Positions 10,400 through 22,471 of a stretch of 64,000 nucleotides of DNA are shown here, in pieces. The position numbers and the translations under genes were made by a program. This DNA is from Hordeum vulgare subsp. vulgare (taxonomy: Eukaryota > Streptophyta > Magnoliopsida > Poales > Poaceae). Location: the NCBI RefSeq assembly GCF_904849725.1, contig NC_058520.1, forward strand, positions 321,295,186-321,359,185, read 5' to 3'. Each line of letters opens with the position of its first letter. Within the stretch, counting starts at the first letter, position 1. The notes beneath the pieces were generated by a model. It was not told the origin of the DNA, made no database searches, and saw only the letters and a list, made by a program, of their open reading frames with translations.

Positions 10400-10406
10400 T
10401 ATAAAA
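10400..10406 (+). promoter_or_regulatory. TATA box of the small plus-strand gene
   Basis: TATAAAA stands in a GC-rich surrounding. A pyrimidine-rich leader (TCTTCTCTACCTC, then CTTCCTGCTTCTCC) follows at the spacing expected for a plant transcription start near 10430, and an ATG follows at 10505. The arrangement is that of a plant class II promoter. Confidence 0.6.
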
Positions 10407-10504
10407 CGACCACGTCATTCTCTTCTCTACCTCACACTCGGCCTCACTCTTCCTGCTTCTCCTCCTCTTCCTCTCTGTTTGCAGGAGCTCGAAGCGAGGC
10501 TCCA

Positions 10505-10593
10505 ATGGTGGACGAGCACCCGGGGTGGAGGATAGTCCTACTGGCTAGAATAATGGCGGCGCTGATCGGGTTCTCAATGCTCCTATGCGTGAT
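10505..10593 (+). pseudogene. Small plus-strand reading frame, 5' part, split by the Copia element
   Basis: An ATG at 10505, about 100 bases after a TATA box, opens a frame that is still open after 29 codons when the Copia LTR begins at 10594. The same frame continues on the far side at 34826 for 30 more codons to a TAA, if one copy of the GTGAT duplication is ignored, so the ancestral frame was about 59 codons. Residues 10-30 form a hydrophobic segment (starting IVLLARIMAALIGF), which suggests a membrane anchor; the second half is basic. I recognise no family. It lies antisense to element A near its 3' LTR. Whether it was translated is inference from the promoter and the open frame. Confidence 0.45.
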
Positions 10594-12008
10594 TGTAAGT
10601 GCATCTAGTGCCCCTTAGTGATTTTGGTGGTATGAAGACTTATAGGTTAAGTATCTAATGTGTTCATGAGTGTACACAGGATCTATAAGTCGCTGAGGAG
10701 TTTGAAATATTCGATGAATATCGACCCCTAAAAATGTATATCTTCGGTTGAAGAAATTGGTCTGAAGCTGAAGATTTGAATCTCGAAGAATTTGCCATGA
10801 AATTGATATTCCTCATGAAGATATTGAAATTGAGGAATTCGGTGTGTCCTGAAGAAAATCATTCTGAAGACTTTGAAGCATGAACATTTACTCTTTTTGT
10901 TTTGTTTTCTTCACACTTGAGTAATAGGAACACCGTACTGTTAAAGGGGGTCGAGGTAACACATTGGAATGAATTTCCTCATGATGCTCAACCCAAGCCT
11001 AATCCTACCAAAAGCCTCAAGTGAGGAATATGAGTGACATGAGGACTCTCACAGTTGAGGGTCCCGACCTTTTTGATAGCCACGCCACATCATTGGTCCT
11101 ATCCACACCAACAGTCATATTATTTAAGGGCATTAGTGTCAAATCATGTCGGGATGCTCCCAGGCTATAAATAGCCACCCCCACAATCATTAGCTGGTTG
11201 GCTGCTCCGTTAGAAACTGACACTTGTCGTAAGAGCAACCCAAATTCCTCAGAGTCTTCGAGAGTAATTCATCAGTGAGGAAATACCCTAAACACCAAAC
11301 CACAAACCGAAAACCAAGTGATTGAGCATCACTGAAGAAGTTGTTCCTGTGTGAGACTGAAGCCTTTTACCTTTGAGGACTGTGCATCCTCCAGATGGTT
11401 AGGCGTCATGGTCTAGAGCAATCCAGCAGTCAATTGTGGATCGCCGGGTGACCAAGTTTGGGAGGGTTTGGAAGTCTGCCCTGAAGACTTACCACGAGTG
11501 TTGGGCGAGGATTGTGTGTTCTTAGCCCAAGGAGAATACGGTAGGGACTGTGTGTCCCGGGACTGTGTGTCTTTTGGTTTCAATACCAAGCCGCTCCAAA
11601 CCAGATGTACAACTGTCACAGCAGTTGGAACTGGGTCATCAACTACTGTCTTCGCTGTGAAACAGGTTCTAATTCCTCAACTCTTTACATTTCTCAGATT
11701 ATGTGTTGATGATTTTCACTGTCACTGTTTGAAGAATTTGTTGAAGACTTTCTGTGAAATTCCTCAACCCCAAATTCTTCACGCTAGTTATTCCTCATCT
11801 GTTTTCTGCGTGCCTGCTCACTGTGCAATCTATTTTCACATTCCTCATACTGAAAAACTGCTGTAGTGAAACTTTGCACTCCTGATCCTTTACTCTTTCC
11901 GCTGTAAGTTAGTCATCAGTGAGGAATTTCCTCAAAAGGAATTTCCTAAGTGATGAAATTCTAAAAATCTCCTATTCACCCCCCTCTAGTCGATATAACG
12001 CACTTTCA
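10594..12008 (+). repeat. 5' LTR of the Copia element (1415 bp)
   Basis: Starts TGTAAGTGCATC and ends CGCACTTTCA. A TATA box TATAAATA at 11166-11173 lies in GGCTATAAATAGCC and should drive the genomic transcript. The LTR is full of CCTCA and CTTCA words. It matches 33407-34820 at about 96% by eye. Confidence 0.95.
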
Positions 12009-12009
12009 A

Positions 12010-12022
12010 TTGGTATCAGAGC
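12010..12022 (+). promoter_or_regulatory. Primer-binding site of the Copia element
   Basis: TTGGTATCAGAGC, two bases after the LTR, is complementary to the 3' end of initiator methionine tRNA, the usual Copia primer. Confidence 0.92.
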
Positions 12023-12075
12023 AAGGTACTCCCTTGTTCTGTGTGATTTTCGTTTAACCACCTAGAGTTTTAGTT

Positions 12076-13850
12076 ATGTCGACTACAGGCATGATTAATG
12101 TTACTACAGCATGTCCTACTTTCAAAGGAAAGAACTTTCCCTTCTGGAAGACCAAGATGCAGATGCATCTACAAGCTATTGACAATGATCTCTCGTATAT
12201 TGTGGAACATGGTGTCCCCATCATCTCTGCTAGTATCTCTTTTGCTGATGTGAAGAAATTCAAGCAACTTGATTCTCAAGCGAAGAATATCATCTGTGGC
12301 CATCTGAGTCCATGCTAGTTTGGAAGAGTGAGTGCTTTGGGCTCAGCGACACTTATCTGGGAGAGACCGTGCAAAGTAAATGAAGGAGTATCAACCCAGC
12401 GTGATTCTCGTGGTGATGTTCTTTGCAATCTCTTCAATCTCTTCAAGAGGCTTGACAATGAAAGCTGCCAAGATACCTTTGGTCGCCTCACTGACATATC
12501 AAATGAACTGCAAGCACTCGGAGCTCGAGACATTACTGATCACGAAGTTGTGAAGTAACTGCTAAGATCTTTGGATTCTTCATTTGATACTTTAGTCCTG
12601 ATGATTCAAGAAAGACCAGACTACAAGATGCTTGATCCAGCTGATATACTCAAAAGGTTCAATACTCATGAATTTCAGCAAGAAGAAAAGAAAGATCTAT
12701 ATGGACCAAGCTATTCTAGACCACGTGCACTGAAGGCTAGAGAAACTTCCTCATCTGAAGAAGAAGACTCGGATGATAGCATTGGTGATCCTGAATAATT
12801 TGGACAGGAGCTTGCAATGCTCGTGAGGAAATTCCATAGGTTTACACGACGTGGCCAGTTCGGTAAATCTTCAAGAAGAGATATGAGGAAATCAGAATCT
12901 TCATCTGAGGACTACAAGAAAAGAACCTGCCACAAATGCAAGAAATCAGGTCACTACATTGCTGATTGTCCCCATTGGGGAAAGGAATCAAAGAAGAAGA
13001 AATACAAGGATGACAGTTCTGATGACTCGAAGAAGAAGAAGAAATCTTCAAAATCCTCATCTTCAAAGCCCTCATCGCACAAGAAGACTAGTTTCAGAAA
13101 GGCTCGGACACTTATTGGCTAGGAAATGGATTCCGAGGCAGAATCAGATGAATGTGATGAAGAAGACGGTTCTGATGAAGACTCAAAATCCGGACAGGCC
13201 AGTCTTGCACTTGCAACCACTTTCGTCAGCAAGTCAATCTTCAACCTTGAAGAAGATGATAACACCATCCACACTGATGACTATGTTGATGACTATGCTG
13301 ATGACTTCGCTCCAACCTATTGCTTCATGGCAAAAGGTTCAAAGGTACCGAATGATGCTTCCTCCTCTGATTCAAGTGACTGTGAACCTGATGATTATAA
13401 AAAACCGAGTTACAGTAAACTTGCTATCATTGCCACTAAACAACAAACTGCCGTGGAAAAACTTCAGAAACTGCTAGATAGAAGCGATGATCGGTTGAAT
13501 GATGAAATGAATCTTACCCAAATCCTCCCTGATGACATGAAAAGTCTTCACTCTAAATTTGATAATCTTCAAGATCGTCATGTTACACTCCTCGCTGATC
13601 ATGAGAAACTTTCCTATGAATTTCTTCAAAGGAAGCTTGATCTAGAGAAGTTGAGGATTTCTCATGATGATCTTCGAATGGAAAATTAATCATTACTAGC
13701 TCAACAGATCAGCGCCGCTCAAGCTGAATTCATTCCTCCATGTCTTAAATGCATTGAACATGAAACTGCTAATTCTTCACCAGAATCATCAAATGCTTCA
13801 ATTGCTACAAATTCTTCAACTCCTCCTGTAGTGTCAAATTCCTCACTTGA
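12076..13850 (+). pseudogene. Copia gag, 5' part, with five in-frame stops
   Basis: A single frame from ATG 12076 carries the Copia-type gag. It opens MSTTGMINVTTACPTFKGKN and the region before residue 230 matches the UBN2 gag class. A zinc knuckle of pattern CX2CX4HX4C (CHKCKKSGHYIADC, near 12940-12980) would bind RNA. A lysine/serine-rich stretch and an acidic stretch follow, then a helical, probably coiled-coil, segment at about 13440-13690. All open pieces are in the same frame, separated by stops at 12316, 12556, 12796, 13120 and 13687. The frame runs into the nested Gypsy LTR at 13851 and resumes at 23549. Confidence 0.88.
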
Positions 13851-14404
13851 TGATGGGGTCATAGTCCTAGGGTAGGGTCATAGGCCTGTCCTACAGTCCT
13901 ACCCAAGGATTACCCCACGCAAGGGACAGGACCTTAAGTATGCCCGACTGTATTAAGGTGCCCCCATCATCGAGTCGGTAACGGGCCCAGAATCATCCAG
14001 TCGGAGACTAAGACTCGGAGGACACCGGACCTACCAACTGGATACACTCGGTGCGTCGTAACCTCCCTGGAGGGAAACTGCCGTACGTTTCCGGGTGCAC
14101 TAACTAGCATTTATAGCATACGTTACCTATAACGCATGCATTAAATCGCCACTACTCCACCCTTGAATCAGAACCGTTGTGGAGGGCAGCGCACTCTATA
14201 TAAGATGCCCTCCCCCACTGGTAAAAGGGTTAGAAAAACATTGTACTCCATATTACACTCGGTAACAAGCTCCAGGAGCACTGAGACGTAGGGCTATTAC
14301 CTCCACCGTAGAGGGGCCTGAACTCATACAACCTCGCCGTAGCTAGGACTCTGCCCATCTCATTCGTACCCTACACATCTACTGTCAGGCTTATACCCAC
14401 GACA
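13851..14404 (+). repeat. 5' LTR of the nested Gypsy element (554 bp)
   Basis: Starts TGATGGGGTCATAG and ends CCCACGACA. TATATAAG at 14197-14204 is the likely promoter TATA box. It matches 22994-23548 with about 17 differences, including one single-base gap. Confidence 0.93.
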
Positions 14405-14406
14405 GT

Positions 14407-14424
14407 TGGCGCCCACCATGGGGC
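14407..14424 (+). promoter_or_regulatory. Primer-binding site of the nested Gypsy element
   Basis: TGGCGCCCACCATGGGGC lies two bases after the LTR end. This form is common in Gypsy elements of grasses and confirms plus orientation. Confidence 0.88.
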
Positions 14425-14471
14425 AGGCGTCTAAGAGACTTCCGGCGAGTTTGCGACTACTTCCTTTCGTC

Positions 14472-14690
14472 ATGTCGTCTGGTGGAGATTCCAGCATGGG
14501 TCGCTAGATCCTCGTCGGCGTTCTCTCCTTCACCATCGACGACTCGGCGTGGCTTCGGGAGGCGCCTCTCGACGTCGAGGTGCTTCCCCGTCGCGGGGCC
14601 ACGCACTTCCGTGCCGGCGCTCGCGGCGTTCTTCTTCTCCAACAATCGGCTACATTGCCGGCTTGCACCTCCGTCATGTCTCCTCGACCA
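14472..14690 (+). pseudogene. Gypsy gag, N-terminal remnant with a stop
   Basis: ATG at 14472, 65 bases after the primer-binding site, starts MSSGGDSSMGR and hits TAG at 14505. After the stop the same frame reads on (ILVGVLSFTIDDSAWLREAP), as expected for the N-terminus of this gag type. Near 14690 the sequence jumps directly into the middle of reverse transcriptase, so about 3 kb of gag, protease and RT is missing. A long open frame that crosses the junction (14482-16380) uses a different frame here, so its first 65 or so residues are not a natural protein. Confidence 0.7.
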
Positions 14691-17343
14691 GATCGGTCGC
14701 AATGTGGAGGCATACATGGATGATATCGTAGTCAAGTCCCGCAAAGGTTCCGACCTGCTGACTGACTTGGCAGAAACATTCGCCAACCTTCGTAGGTACG
14801 ATATCAAGCTAAATCCTGCCAAGTGTTCATTCGGTGTTCCCAGCGGAAAGTTACTCGGTTTCTTCGTTTCCGAACGAGGGATCGATGTTAACCCCGAAAA
14901 GATCGGGACCATCGTCCGAATGGAGAGGCCGGTCAGAATACACGATGTTCAACGACTCACAGGTTGCTTAGCAGCTTTGAGCAGGTTCATCAGTCGACTC
15001 GGCGAAAAAGCACTTCCTCTGTACCGACTCATGAATAAATCAGATACCTTCGAGTGGACAGACGAAGCCCAAGTCGCGTTCGACGACCTCAAAGTCCTAC
15101 TTTCCACCCAGCCGGTTCTTACTGCTCCGCTCAGTAAAGAGCCACTTCTTCTGTATATCGCGGCTACAAATCAAGTCGTCAGTACTGTTCTTACAGTCGA
15201 GCGAGAAGAAGAAGGCAAAGCATACAAAGTCCAGCGGCCAGTGTACTATGTCTCCGAAGTCCTGACACCTTCCAAGCAGAGGTATCCCCATTATCAAAAG
15301 CTTATCTATGGGATCTATATGACTACAAAGAAGGTGGCTCATTATTTCCAAGACCACTCGGTATCTGTCGTTTCTGATGCTTCGTTGTCGGAAATTCTCC
15401 ACAATCGGGATGCATCAGGCCGAGTGGGGAAGTGGGCAATGGAGATGCTGTACTGCGACATCAAGTTCGAGGCCAAGAAAGCTATTAAGTCTCAAGCCCT
15501 GGCTGACTTTATAGCAGAATGGGTAGAACAACAGCAACCGACTCACATCTACTCGGATCATTGGACAATGTTCTTCGATGGGTCTAAGATGTTGAATGGA
15601 TCCGGCGCTGGTGTTGTGATCGTATCACCAAAGGGTGACAAGCTCAAGTATGTGCTTCAGATACACTTTGATTCCTCTAACAATGAGGCAGAGTATGAAG
15701 CTCTTCTCTACGGATTGCGCATGGCCATCTCACTCGGCGTCCGTCGCCTGATGGTCTACGACGATTCAGACTTGGTGGTCAACCAAGTGATGAAAGAGTG
15801 GGACGTAAGGAACCCCACTATGAAAACCTACTACAATGCAGTCAGGAAGCTGGAGAAGAAGTTTGAAGGTCTAGAACTTCATCATGTTCCAAGACTGAAG
15901 AACCAAGCGGCGGACGAGTTGGCGAAGCTCGGATCCACTCGGAGACCCGTCCCGAGTGATGTCTGCCTCGAGCACCTCCATCTTCCTTCAGTCAAAGAAG
16001 ATCCCTTCACGGAAGAGCCAGTACAACCCAAGAGCGCAACAGACCCGACTGAAGTCGATGTGCCTGCTATGGTTGATCTGGTCACAGAGATTCTGGTAAT
16101 CATTCCCGATTGGACTGTGCCGATTATGGCATATATCCTAAGGCAAGAACTTCCAGAAGATGAAGTCCAAGCCCGACAAATAGTTCGCAGGTCGAAGGCG
16201 TTCACTGTCATTGACGGTCAATTGTATAAGGAGAGTGTTTCAGGCGTTCTCCAACGTTGCATTTCCCCAAAGGAAGGGCAGTTGATCCTAGAGGATATCC
16301 ACTCGGGAACCTGCGGCCATCATGCTTCTTCAAGAGCAATCGTCGCCAAGGCGTTCAGGGCTGGATTCTTCTGGCTGTAGGCTAACGAAATGGCCAAAGC
16401 TATGGTCGATCGATGCGAAGGCTGTCAGTTCTACTACAACAAGTCCCACAAGCCAACATCTACACTAAAGACAATCCCACTTGTGTGGCCGTTTGCAGTT
16501 TGGGGATTAGACACAGTCGGACCATTCAAGACAGGCCAAGGAGGCTACACACATCTGTTGGTGGCAGTCGACAAGTTTACAAAGTGGATAGAAGCCAAGC
16601 CCATCAAGAAACTCGATGCCTCCACAGCCGTGAAGTTTGTCAGAGACATCATCTCCAGATTCGGAGTGCCTCACAGCATAATCACGGACAATGGGACAAA
16701 CTTCGACTCGGACAGATTCAAAGGTTTCTGCGCGAGTCAAGGTATCCGAGTGGATTTCACTTCCGTAGCACATCCGCAATCCAATGGACAAGCTGAGCGT
16801 GCAAATGGACTTATCCTTCAAGGTTTGAAGCCTCGACTCTTGCGAGAGATAGGACATGCTGCTGGTGCGTGGGTAACCGAGTTACCTTCAGTACTTTGGG
16901 GCCTCCGCACCACTCCGAACAGGTCAACAGGGCGATCACCGTTCTTCCTCGTCTATGGAGCAGAAGCGGTCCTTCCGAGTGACCTGCTTCACAATGCCCC
17001 GCGAGTCGAACTCTACTCCGGAGCTGAAGCAGAACAAGCAAGGCAAGATGGAGTCGATCTTCTAGAGGAGGAGCACGAGATGGCACTTACTCGCTCAACA
17101 ATTTATCACCAAGATCTGCGACGTTTTCATGCACGACATGTCAGAAGCCGCACGTTCCAGGCTGGCGATTTGGTGCTCCGAGTGGATCAGCAAAGACCAC
17201 ACAAGTTGGCTCCGGCCTGGGAAGGTCCTTTCATCATTTCAAAGGTGCTGAACAACGGGGCATACAGACTCTACAACATTCAGAAGGAGACCGATGAACC
17301 CCGCGCGTGGAACGGAGACCTCCTCAAGCGTTTCTATACGTGA
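14691..17343 (+). pseudogene. Gypsy pol: RT C-terminal half, RNase H and integrase, one premature stop
   Basis: The segment opens at the RT catalytic motif AYMDDIVVKSRK, continues through the RT thumb, the connection region and RNase H (FFDGSKMLNGSGAG, then NNEAEYEALLYG), and then the integrase zinc finger (CGHHASSRA ... CEGCQF). The catalytic integrase core follows, with its acidic residues in LDTVGPFK, TDNGTNFD and QAERANG. A single TAG at 16378-16380 lies between the histidine pair and the cysteine pair of the integrase zinc finger; the frame is unchanged on both sides, so this is a point mutation in one polyprotein. The enzyme set would copy RNA into DNA and insert it. Loss of the RT fingers/palm N-terminus and of gag makes the copy non-autonomous. 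Confidence 0.92.
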
Positions 17344-17459
17344 TCACCGACTGAAGCAGTGTAACGAACAAGTTTTGGAGAAATAATATAAATCAGTTTC
17401 AATTTCTTTTGCAGATTCAGAGTTCTTCCGTGGTTGCAGACTACAGTCACACAAAAAAA

Positions 17460-18800
17460 ACCTTAGCTGCGATCCCGATTCGCCTAAGTAACACCTTCCT
17501 TCGAGTGTGCACTTTACGTCGCACTGGGGGCTTAGCTGCGATCCTGCATCGCCTAAGTATTAACTTCTCCAAGTGTGCACTTCACGTCGCACTCGGGGAC
17601 TTAGCTGCGATCCTGCATCGCCTAAGTATTAACTTCTCTGAGTGTGCACTTCACGTCGCACTCGGGGACTTAGCTGCGACCCCGAATCGCCTAAGTAACA
17701 CCTTCCTTCGAGTGTGCACTTTACGTCGCACTCGGGGGCTTAGCTGCATCCTGCATCGCCTAAGTATTAACTATCTCCGAGTGTGCACTTCACGTCGCAC
17801 TCGGGGGCTTAGCTGCGATCCTGCATCGCCTAAGTATTAACTTCCTCCGAGTGTGCACTTCACGTCGCACTCGGGGGCTTAGCTGCGATCCTGCATCGCC
17901 TAAGTATTAACTTCCTCCGAGTGTGCACTTGACGTCACACTCGGGGGCTTAGCTGCGATCCTGCATCGCCTATGTATTAACTTCTCCGAGTGTGCACTTC
18001 ACGTCGCACTCGGGGACTTAGCTGCGATCCTGCATCGCCTAAGTATTAACTTCCTCCGAGTGTGCACTTTACGTCGCACTCGGGGGCTTAGCTGCGATCC
18101 TGCATCGCCTAAGTATTAACTTCTCCGAGTGTGCACTTCACGTCGCACTCGGGGACTTAGCTGCGATCCTGCATCGCCTAAGTATTAACTTCTCCGACTG
18201 TGCACTTTACGTCGCACTCGGGGACTTAGCTGCGATCCCGAATCGCCTAAGTAACACCTTCCTTCGAGTGTGCACTTTACGTCGCACTCGGGGGCTTAGC
18301 TGCGATCCTGCATCGCCTAAGTATTAACTTCCTCCGAGTGTGCACTTCACGTCGCACTCGGGGACTTAGCTGCGATCCCGAGTCACCTAAGTAACACCTT
18401 CCTCCGAGTGTGCACTTCACGTCGCACTCGGGGACTTAGCTGCGATCATGCATCGCCTAAGTATTAACTATCTCCGAGTGTGCACTTCACGTCGCACTCG
18501 GGGGCTTAGCTGCGATCCTGCATCGCCTAAGTATTAACTTCCTCCGAGTGTGCACTTTACGTCGCACTCGGGGGCTTAGCTGCGATCCTGCATCGCCTAA
18601 GTATTAACTTCCTCCGAGTGTGCACTTTACGTCGCACTCGGGGGCTTAGCTGCGATCCTGCATCGCCTAAGTATTAACTTCCTCCGAGTGTGCACTTCAC
18701 GTCGCACACGGAGACTTAGCTGCGATCCTGAATCGCCTAAGTACTAGTCGCTCCTCCGAGTGTGCTCTATATGTTACACTCGGGAACTTAGCACTGATCA
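17460..18800 (+). repeat. Tandem repeat of about 66-69 bases, about 20 units
   Basis: Each unit contains CTTAGCTGCGATC, CATCGCCTAAGTA and GTGTGCACTTCACGTCGCAC, and I count 20 starts of TTAGCTGC-type sequence from 17463 to 18790. Two sub-types alternate irregularly (CTGCATCGCC with TATTAACTTC, and CCCGAATCGCC with TAACACCTTC). The last unit is degenerate. The array sits between the integrase and the antisense gene. Units contain the inverted pair CGAGTGTGCAC and GTCGCACTCG, so each can form a hairpin. Confidence 0.92.
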
Positions 18801-18989
18801 TGAATCACCTAAGTCCTAATATTCTACGAGTACACATTAAGTGTTCAACTCCAAACAGCATTCAAGCAAAAGAATAAGTGTTTTCATTGTGACTACCAAC
18901 AGTCTAGAAACGATAACGGACTCGGTGCTGATCAAGCTTACCCGCACCGATCTAGAAGTATGACGCCCAACAGAAGTGGCCAGAATATC
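18801..18989. other. Spacer between tandem repeat and antisense gene
   Basis: No structure recognised beyond a degenerate last repeat. It probably contains the 3' untranslated part of the antisense gene. Confidence 0.35.
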
Positions 18990-21900
18990 TTACAGACAAA
19001 CACTCGGCATACCGAGGATAGAGTTCGATCGTGAGTCAGCTGGGCCCGCGTCAGGACTGGAGGGTTCCACAAAGGTATCCAGGTCGATTCCGTCAGCAAT
19101 GCGGGTCGCAGTTTCCAGGAATGTCTCCATGAAGTCTTCGAATTGAAGCTTCTTCGTGTTGGCGACTTTCAAGGCTTTCAGCTTATCTTCCCGCACTTCT
19201 TTGCAATGGACTCGGACCAAGGACAGCACCACATCAGCACCGCAACGCGCTGCCGATTTCTTCCAAGATTGCACTCGGGCCGGAATCTCCCCAGTCGCCC
19301 CAACAGAGTCTCCATCTTCTCCCGCGACTCGTCTTCCGGCCAAAGCTCCTTCTCAATGCGGCCGAAGATTTCTTTCAGTCGGTTGATGAACGGACCCACT
19401 TTGCCTACGCAGATATGAGCCCGGAGTAGATTCCGGTTGGCGTCCTCGCTGAGTGGCACATTGCCCTTCATGGATCGTTCCACGGCCGCCGCTTCAGCTT
19501 CGGTGTCACCACAAAAATCTGCAATAAACGAGCAAATAGAAATTACAAACCGAGTGTTCGTCACAAGATACAATCACTCGACAAATCATCAGACTTACCA
19601 GCCAGACGACTCATCATCTGGACAGCCCAGTCGTTCACATACTTCTCCTGAGCTGTCCATCGTTTGTTCCGAGCAGCCATTTGATCGTACACTTCGGTCC
19701 TCTGTTTCTTTAGCCTCTCCACCTCCGCCACCAACGCCCTGTTTGCCTCCAGCGCCTCCTCCAAGGATTTCTCTCGAACTTCCAGCGCGTTCTTCATGCC
19801 AGCCATGGCGAGCGTTGCGGCTTCTAGTTCACCAGCATATTGGTTCTTCTCAGCCCTCAAGGCTTCATAAGCGGTCCCCATATCACAAGTTTTCTACAAC
19901 ACAAAACAAAGGGTTATCAGCAACTTTCTCAATACACACTACGTTCTTCAGACCCCTGCCGACGCAAGCAGTCGACAGCGGTCTCGGGGACTACACCCAG
20001 TGGGTTCACTAAGAGTGACCCCACTGGCATGCACCTCAAGCAGGTCTGCCCTATTGAGGTGCACCTTTTCACCTACGCCTCCGAGGCTAAAGCTACTCCA
20101 CCTGTGTGCAGTTTACTCTAGGGAACTCTTACCGCAAGAGTGCTCCGATTGCAGTAAGTACTTGCACTCAGAAATCTTGTCTACGGACACGACAAAAATA
20201 AAGACCAAATGTATAAAGACAACTGTCGGTGCAAGCACTCGACAGAAGTCTCGGGGACTACACCCACTGGGTTCACTCGGAGTGAACCCATTGCAAACAA
20301 CAGACTACGACAACACCCAGTGGGTTACAAAATAAAAGTAAGTACTTACTAGACTACTTACTCGGATGTCGTCGCGCAGCTCCAAGCTCTGCTGGTACAA
20401 AGCCGCAACGGAGTCATAAGCCCTCTTAGCCTCCCCGGTCACCAGCTCCGCTTGGACCATGGCTCCCTTGGCCGCTCCCACCTGCTCCTCTGGGATACAC
20501 CGAATGCTGAATTCAACATTCGACGAACCGGGAATCGTGGGAAGATCCTGGGGCATCCCAAGATTCGCCCCAGTCGGTTCGTCGCCCACCGGCACTGGTT
20601 CGGTCGGTGGAGGCACTTCAGTCGGCGGAGCGTCGGTGGCAGGGGCAGCAGCAGGAGGAGCAGCCTCAACGACAGGCTCCACGACAGGCTCCGCGGCCGG
20701 GTCGGCTCTCCCTTGCCCGTCTTCGTCCGGGTGAATCGCCCCTGACAAGCCGAATGGCACGACGATTCATAAAAAGAAAAGGATAGTACAGTCTATAGGA
20801 ATAAAATACCCGGCTCTCTTACAACATACCCGCTGGGACGAGACGACGTTGTCTGTGTCCATGGGGTCATCCCCTTGGCGGACCGGAGAGGTTGTAGAAG
20901 TGGCGACCCTGTCAAGTGAAGCCCATTCGACTTGTAAAGCGGGAGTTCACTCGGGTAACATAAAAATCCGAGAGTTGGATTCACTTACGTGGATGTGACG
21001 GGGATGGCAACCCTCATGCGCGGCAGAGCCCTCCGAGGTTTGGGCCCATTCGGTTTGGGCACCCTGGAAGATTGGCCTGCAAGCTCAGCGGGGGCGTCCC
21101 TGGACCTCTTCATGCCTCGAGCACTCGGCACCGCCGGAGCGGCAGGTGGAGCACTCGACAACGCGGGGGAGCCGAAGGGACGATAGGCTCATGTTGACGC
21201 TTACTCCGCTGTTCTGGCGGTGGGGGCGGTGAGTCGCGCTCTTCGTCTTCTTCCTCCTCCTCGCTGTCCTCCTCCTCCGACTCCCTGCTGTCGGAGACAT
21301 ATTCAGCGCTCTCCACGCTCCCCTCCTGGCTACCTTCTTCCTCCTCCTCCTCCGGATCCCCGTTCGAGACAGAGGAGGACCAGTTGGTCCATTCCTACAT
21401 AAGATTCAGTCGGAAACATTAAGCATCACACGAGGATATAAATGAACGACTGAAATCGAAACAGTTCGATATATTCGGCTAATGCCACTCACCTGATTCG
21501 GTGGCGGGTTGTCCGCGCTGTAAGGCGCCACTCGGCGAGCTCCTTTAGGGTTCTCGCAAGGTCCCGTGATTTGGAGCACTATCGAGGTCACCTTCTACTC
21601 GAGTATGCCCACCGCGATAGTCCGAGTGGAATCCTCGGGCCCTGTGTAGAGCCACATAGCGTGGTGGCGAGCTTGTAGAGGCTGGATCCGCCGACCGATG
21701 AAGACTTCCAGCAGGTCAATATCGGAGACCCCCCTTCTGACAACATCCACGGGTGCCTCGACCAAAGGCTGGATGTCGTTCTTCTCAGTTTTCGAGAGGG
21801 CGAGTTGCTTGGGCGGAGCAGGACGGTCTAGACGAAATGGAGGCAGCCCAGTCGAGCGTTCAGGCAGGCTATATCCTGGCAGTAGAACCACGTCGACTGC

Positions 21901-22471
21901 CAGTTCCTAACCGACACACTCAACTGCAGAGCAGGGTAGCTGCTCCGACTCTTCTTTTGGAACCCTAAACCCCCGCAGAGCTGGAGGAGATGCGTCTTGT
22001 CATCCGACTGACTAAGGCGTTTTATGGTTTGGGAGCGGGCGGAGAAGATGTATTTGAATAAACCCCAATGGGGAGGACAACCAATAAAGCATTCGCACAA
22101 GACAATGAATGCTGAAAGGTGGACGATGGCATTCGGAGGGAAATGATGGAGTTGTGCACCAAAATGATTCATGATACCCTTGAAGAAAGGGTGGGGGGCA
22201 GAGAGAAACCTCGGTGAACGTGGCTGAGGAGCAAGACGCGCTCCCCCTCTCGTGGCGTCGGCTCAACCTCGTCGTCCGCCGGTAACCTCCAAGACTTATG
22301 CACGAGCTGGCCGTGCTCTACCAGCTCCAGCAGGTCCCCCTCCGTCATTGTGGAGGGGAGAAAGTCTCCCTGGATCCATCCCGCTGGCAATGGCCGCTGC
22401 CCCCGCTGAGCAGCCGCCGCCTTGCCCTTCTTCTTCTTTGCCTCCATCTTGCTGGTCTGACCCTTGGTCAT
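18990..22471 (-). pseudogene. Antisense multi-exon gene with a 'putative gypsy type transposon' domain (Transposase_28-like), broken
   Basis: On the strand opposite pol, ATG at 22471 opens a protein with a basic N-terminus (MTKGQTSKMEAKKKKG), then the domain annotated in grasses as 'putative gypsy type transposon' (HPFFKGIMNHFGAQLHHFPP, CPPHWGLFKYIF, QSTWFYCQD, LEVFIGRRIQPLQARHHAMW). Downstream exons give an acidic stretch (21110-21394), a Pro/Ala-rich region (20345-20760) and a coiled coil (19590-19881), then a helical C-terminus (18990-19540). A donor GTGAGT at 21492 and an acceptor at 21395 are visible. TATTTAA on the minus strand near 22603-22609 could be its TATA box. Breaks: frameshifts near 22195 and 21870, and an in-frame TAG at 21595-21597. 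Its biochemical role is unknown. Confidence 0.75.

Noticed and set aside
14482..16380. A 632-codon open frame read as one complete protein
   Set aside because: Its first 65 or so residues are gag-region DNA in the wrong frame; only the part from about 14691 matches RT/RNase H. The frame is an accident of an internal deletion.
17460..18800. CRISPR-like array of regular repeats
   Set aside because: The repeats are adjacent with no unique spacers, units are 66-69 bases, and the surroundings are a plant retrotransposon.
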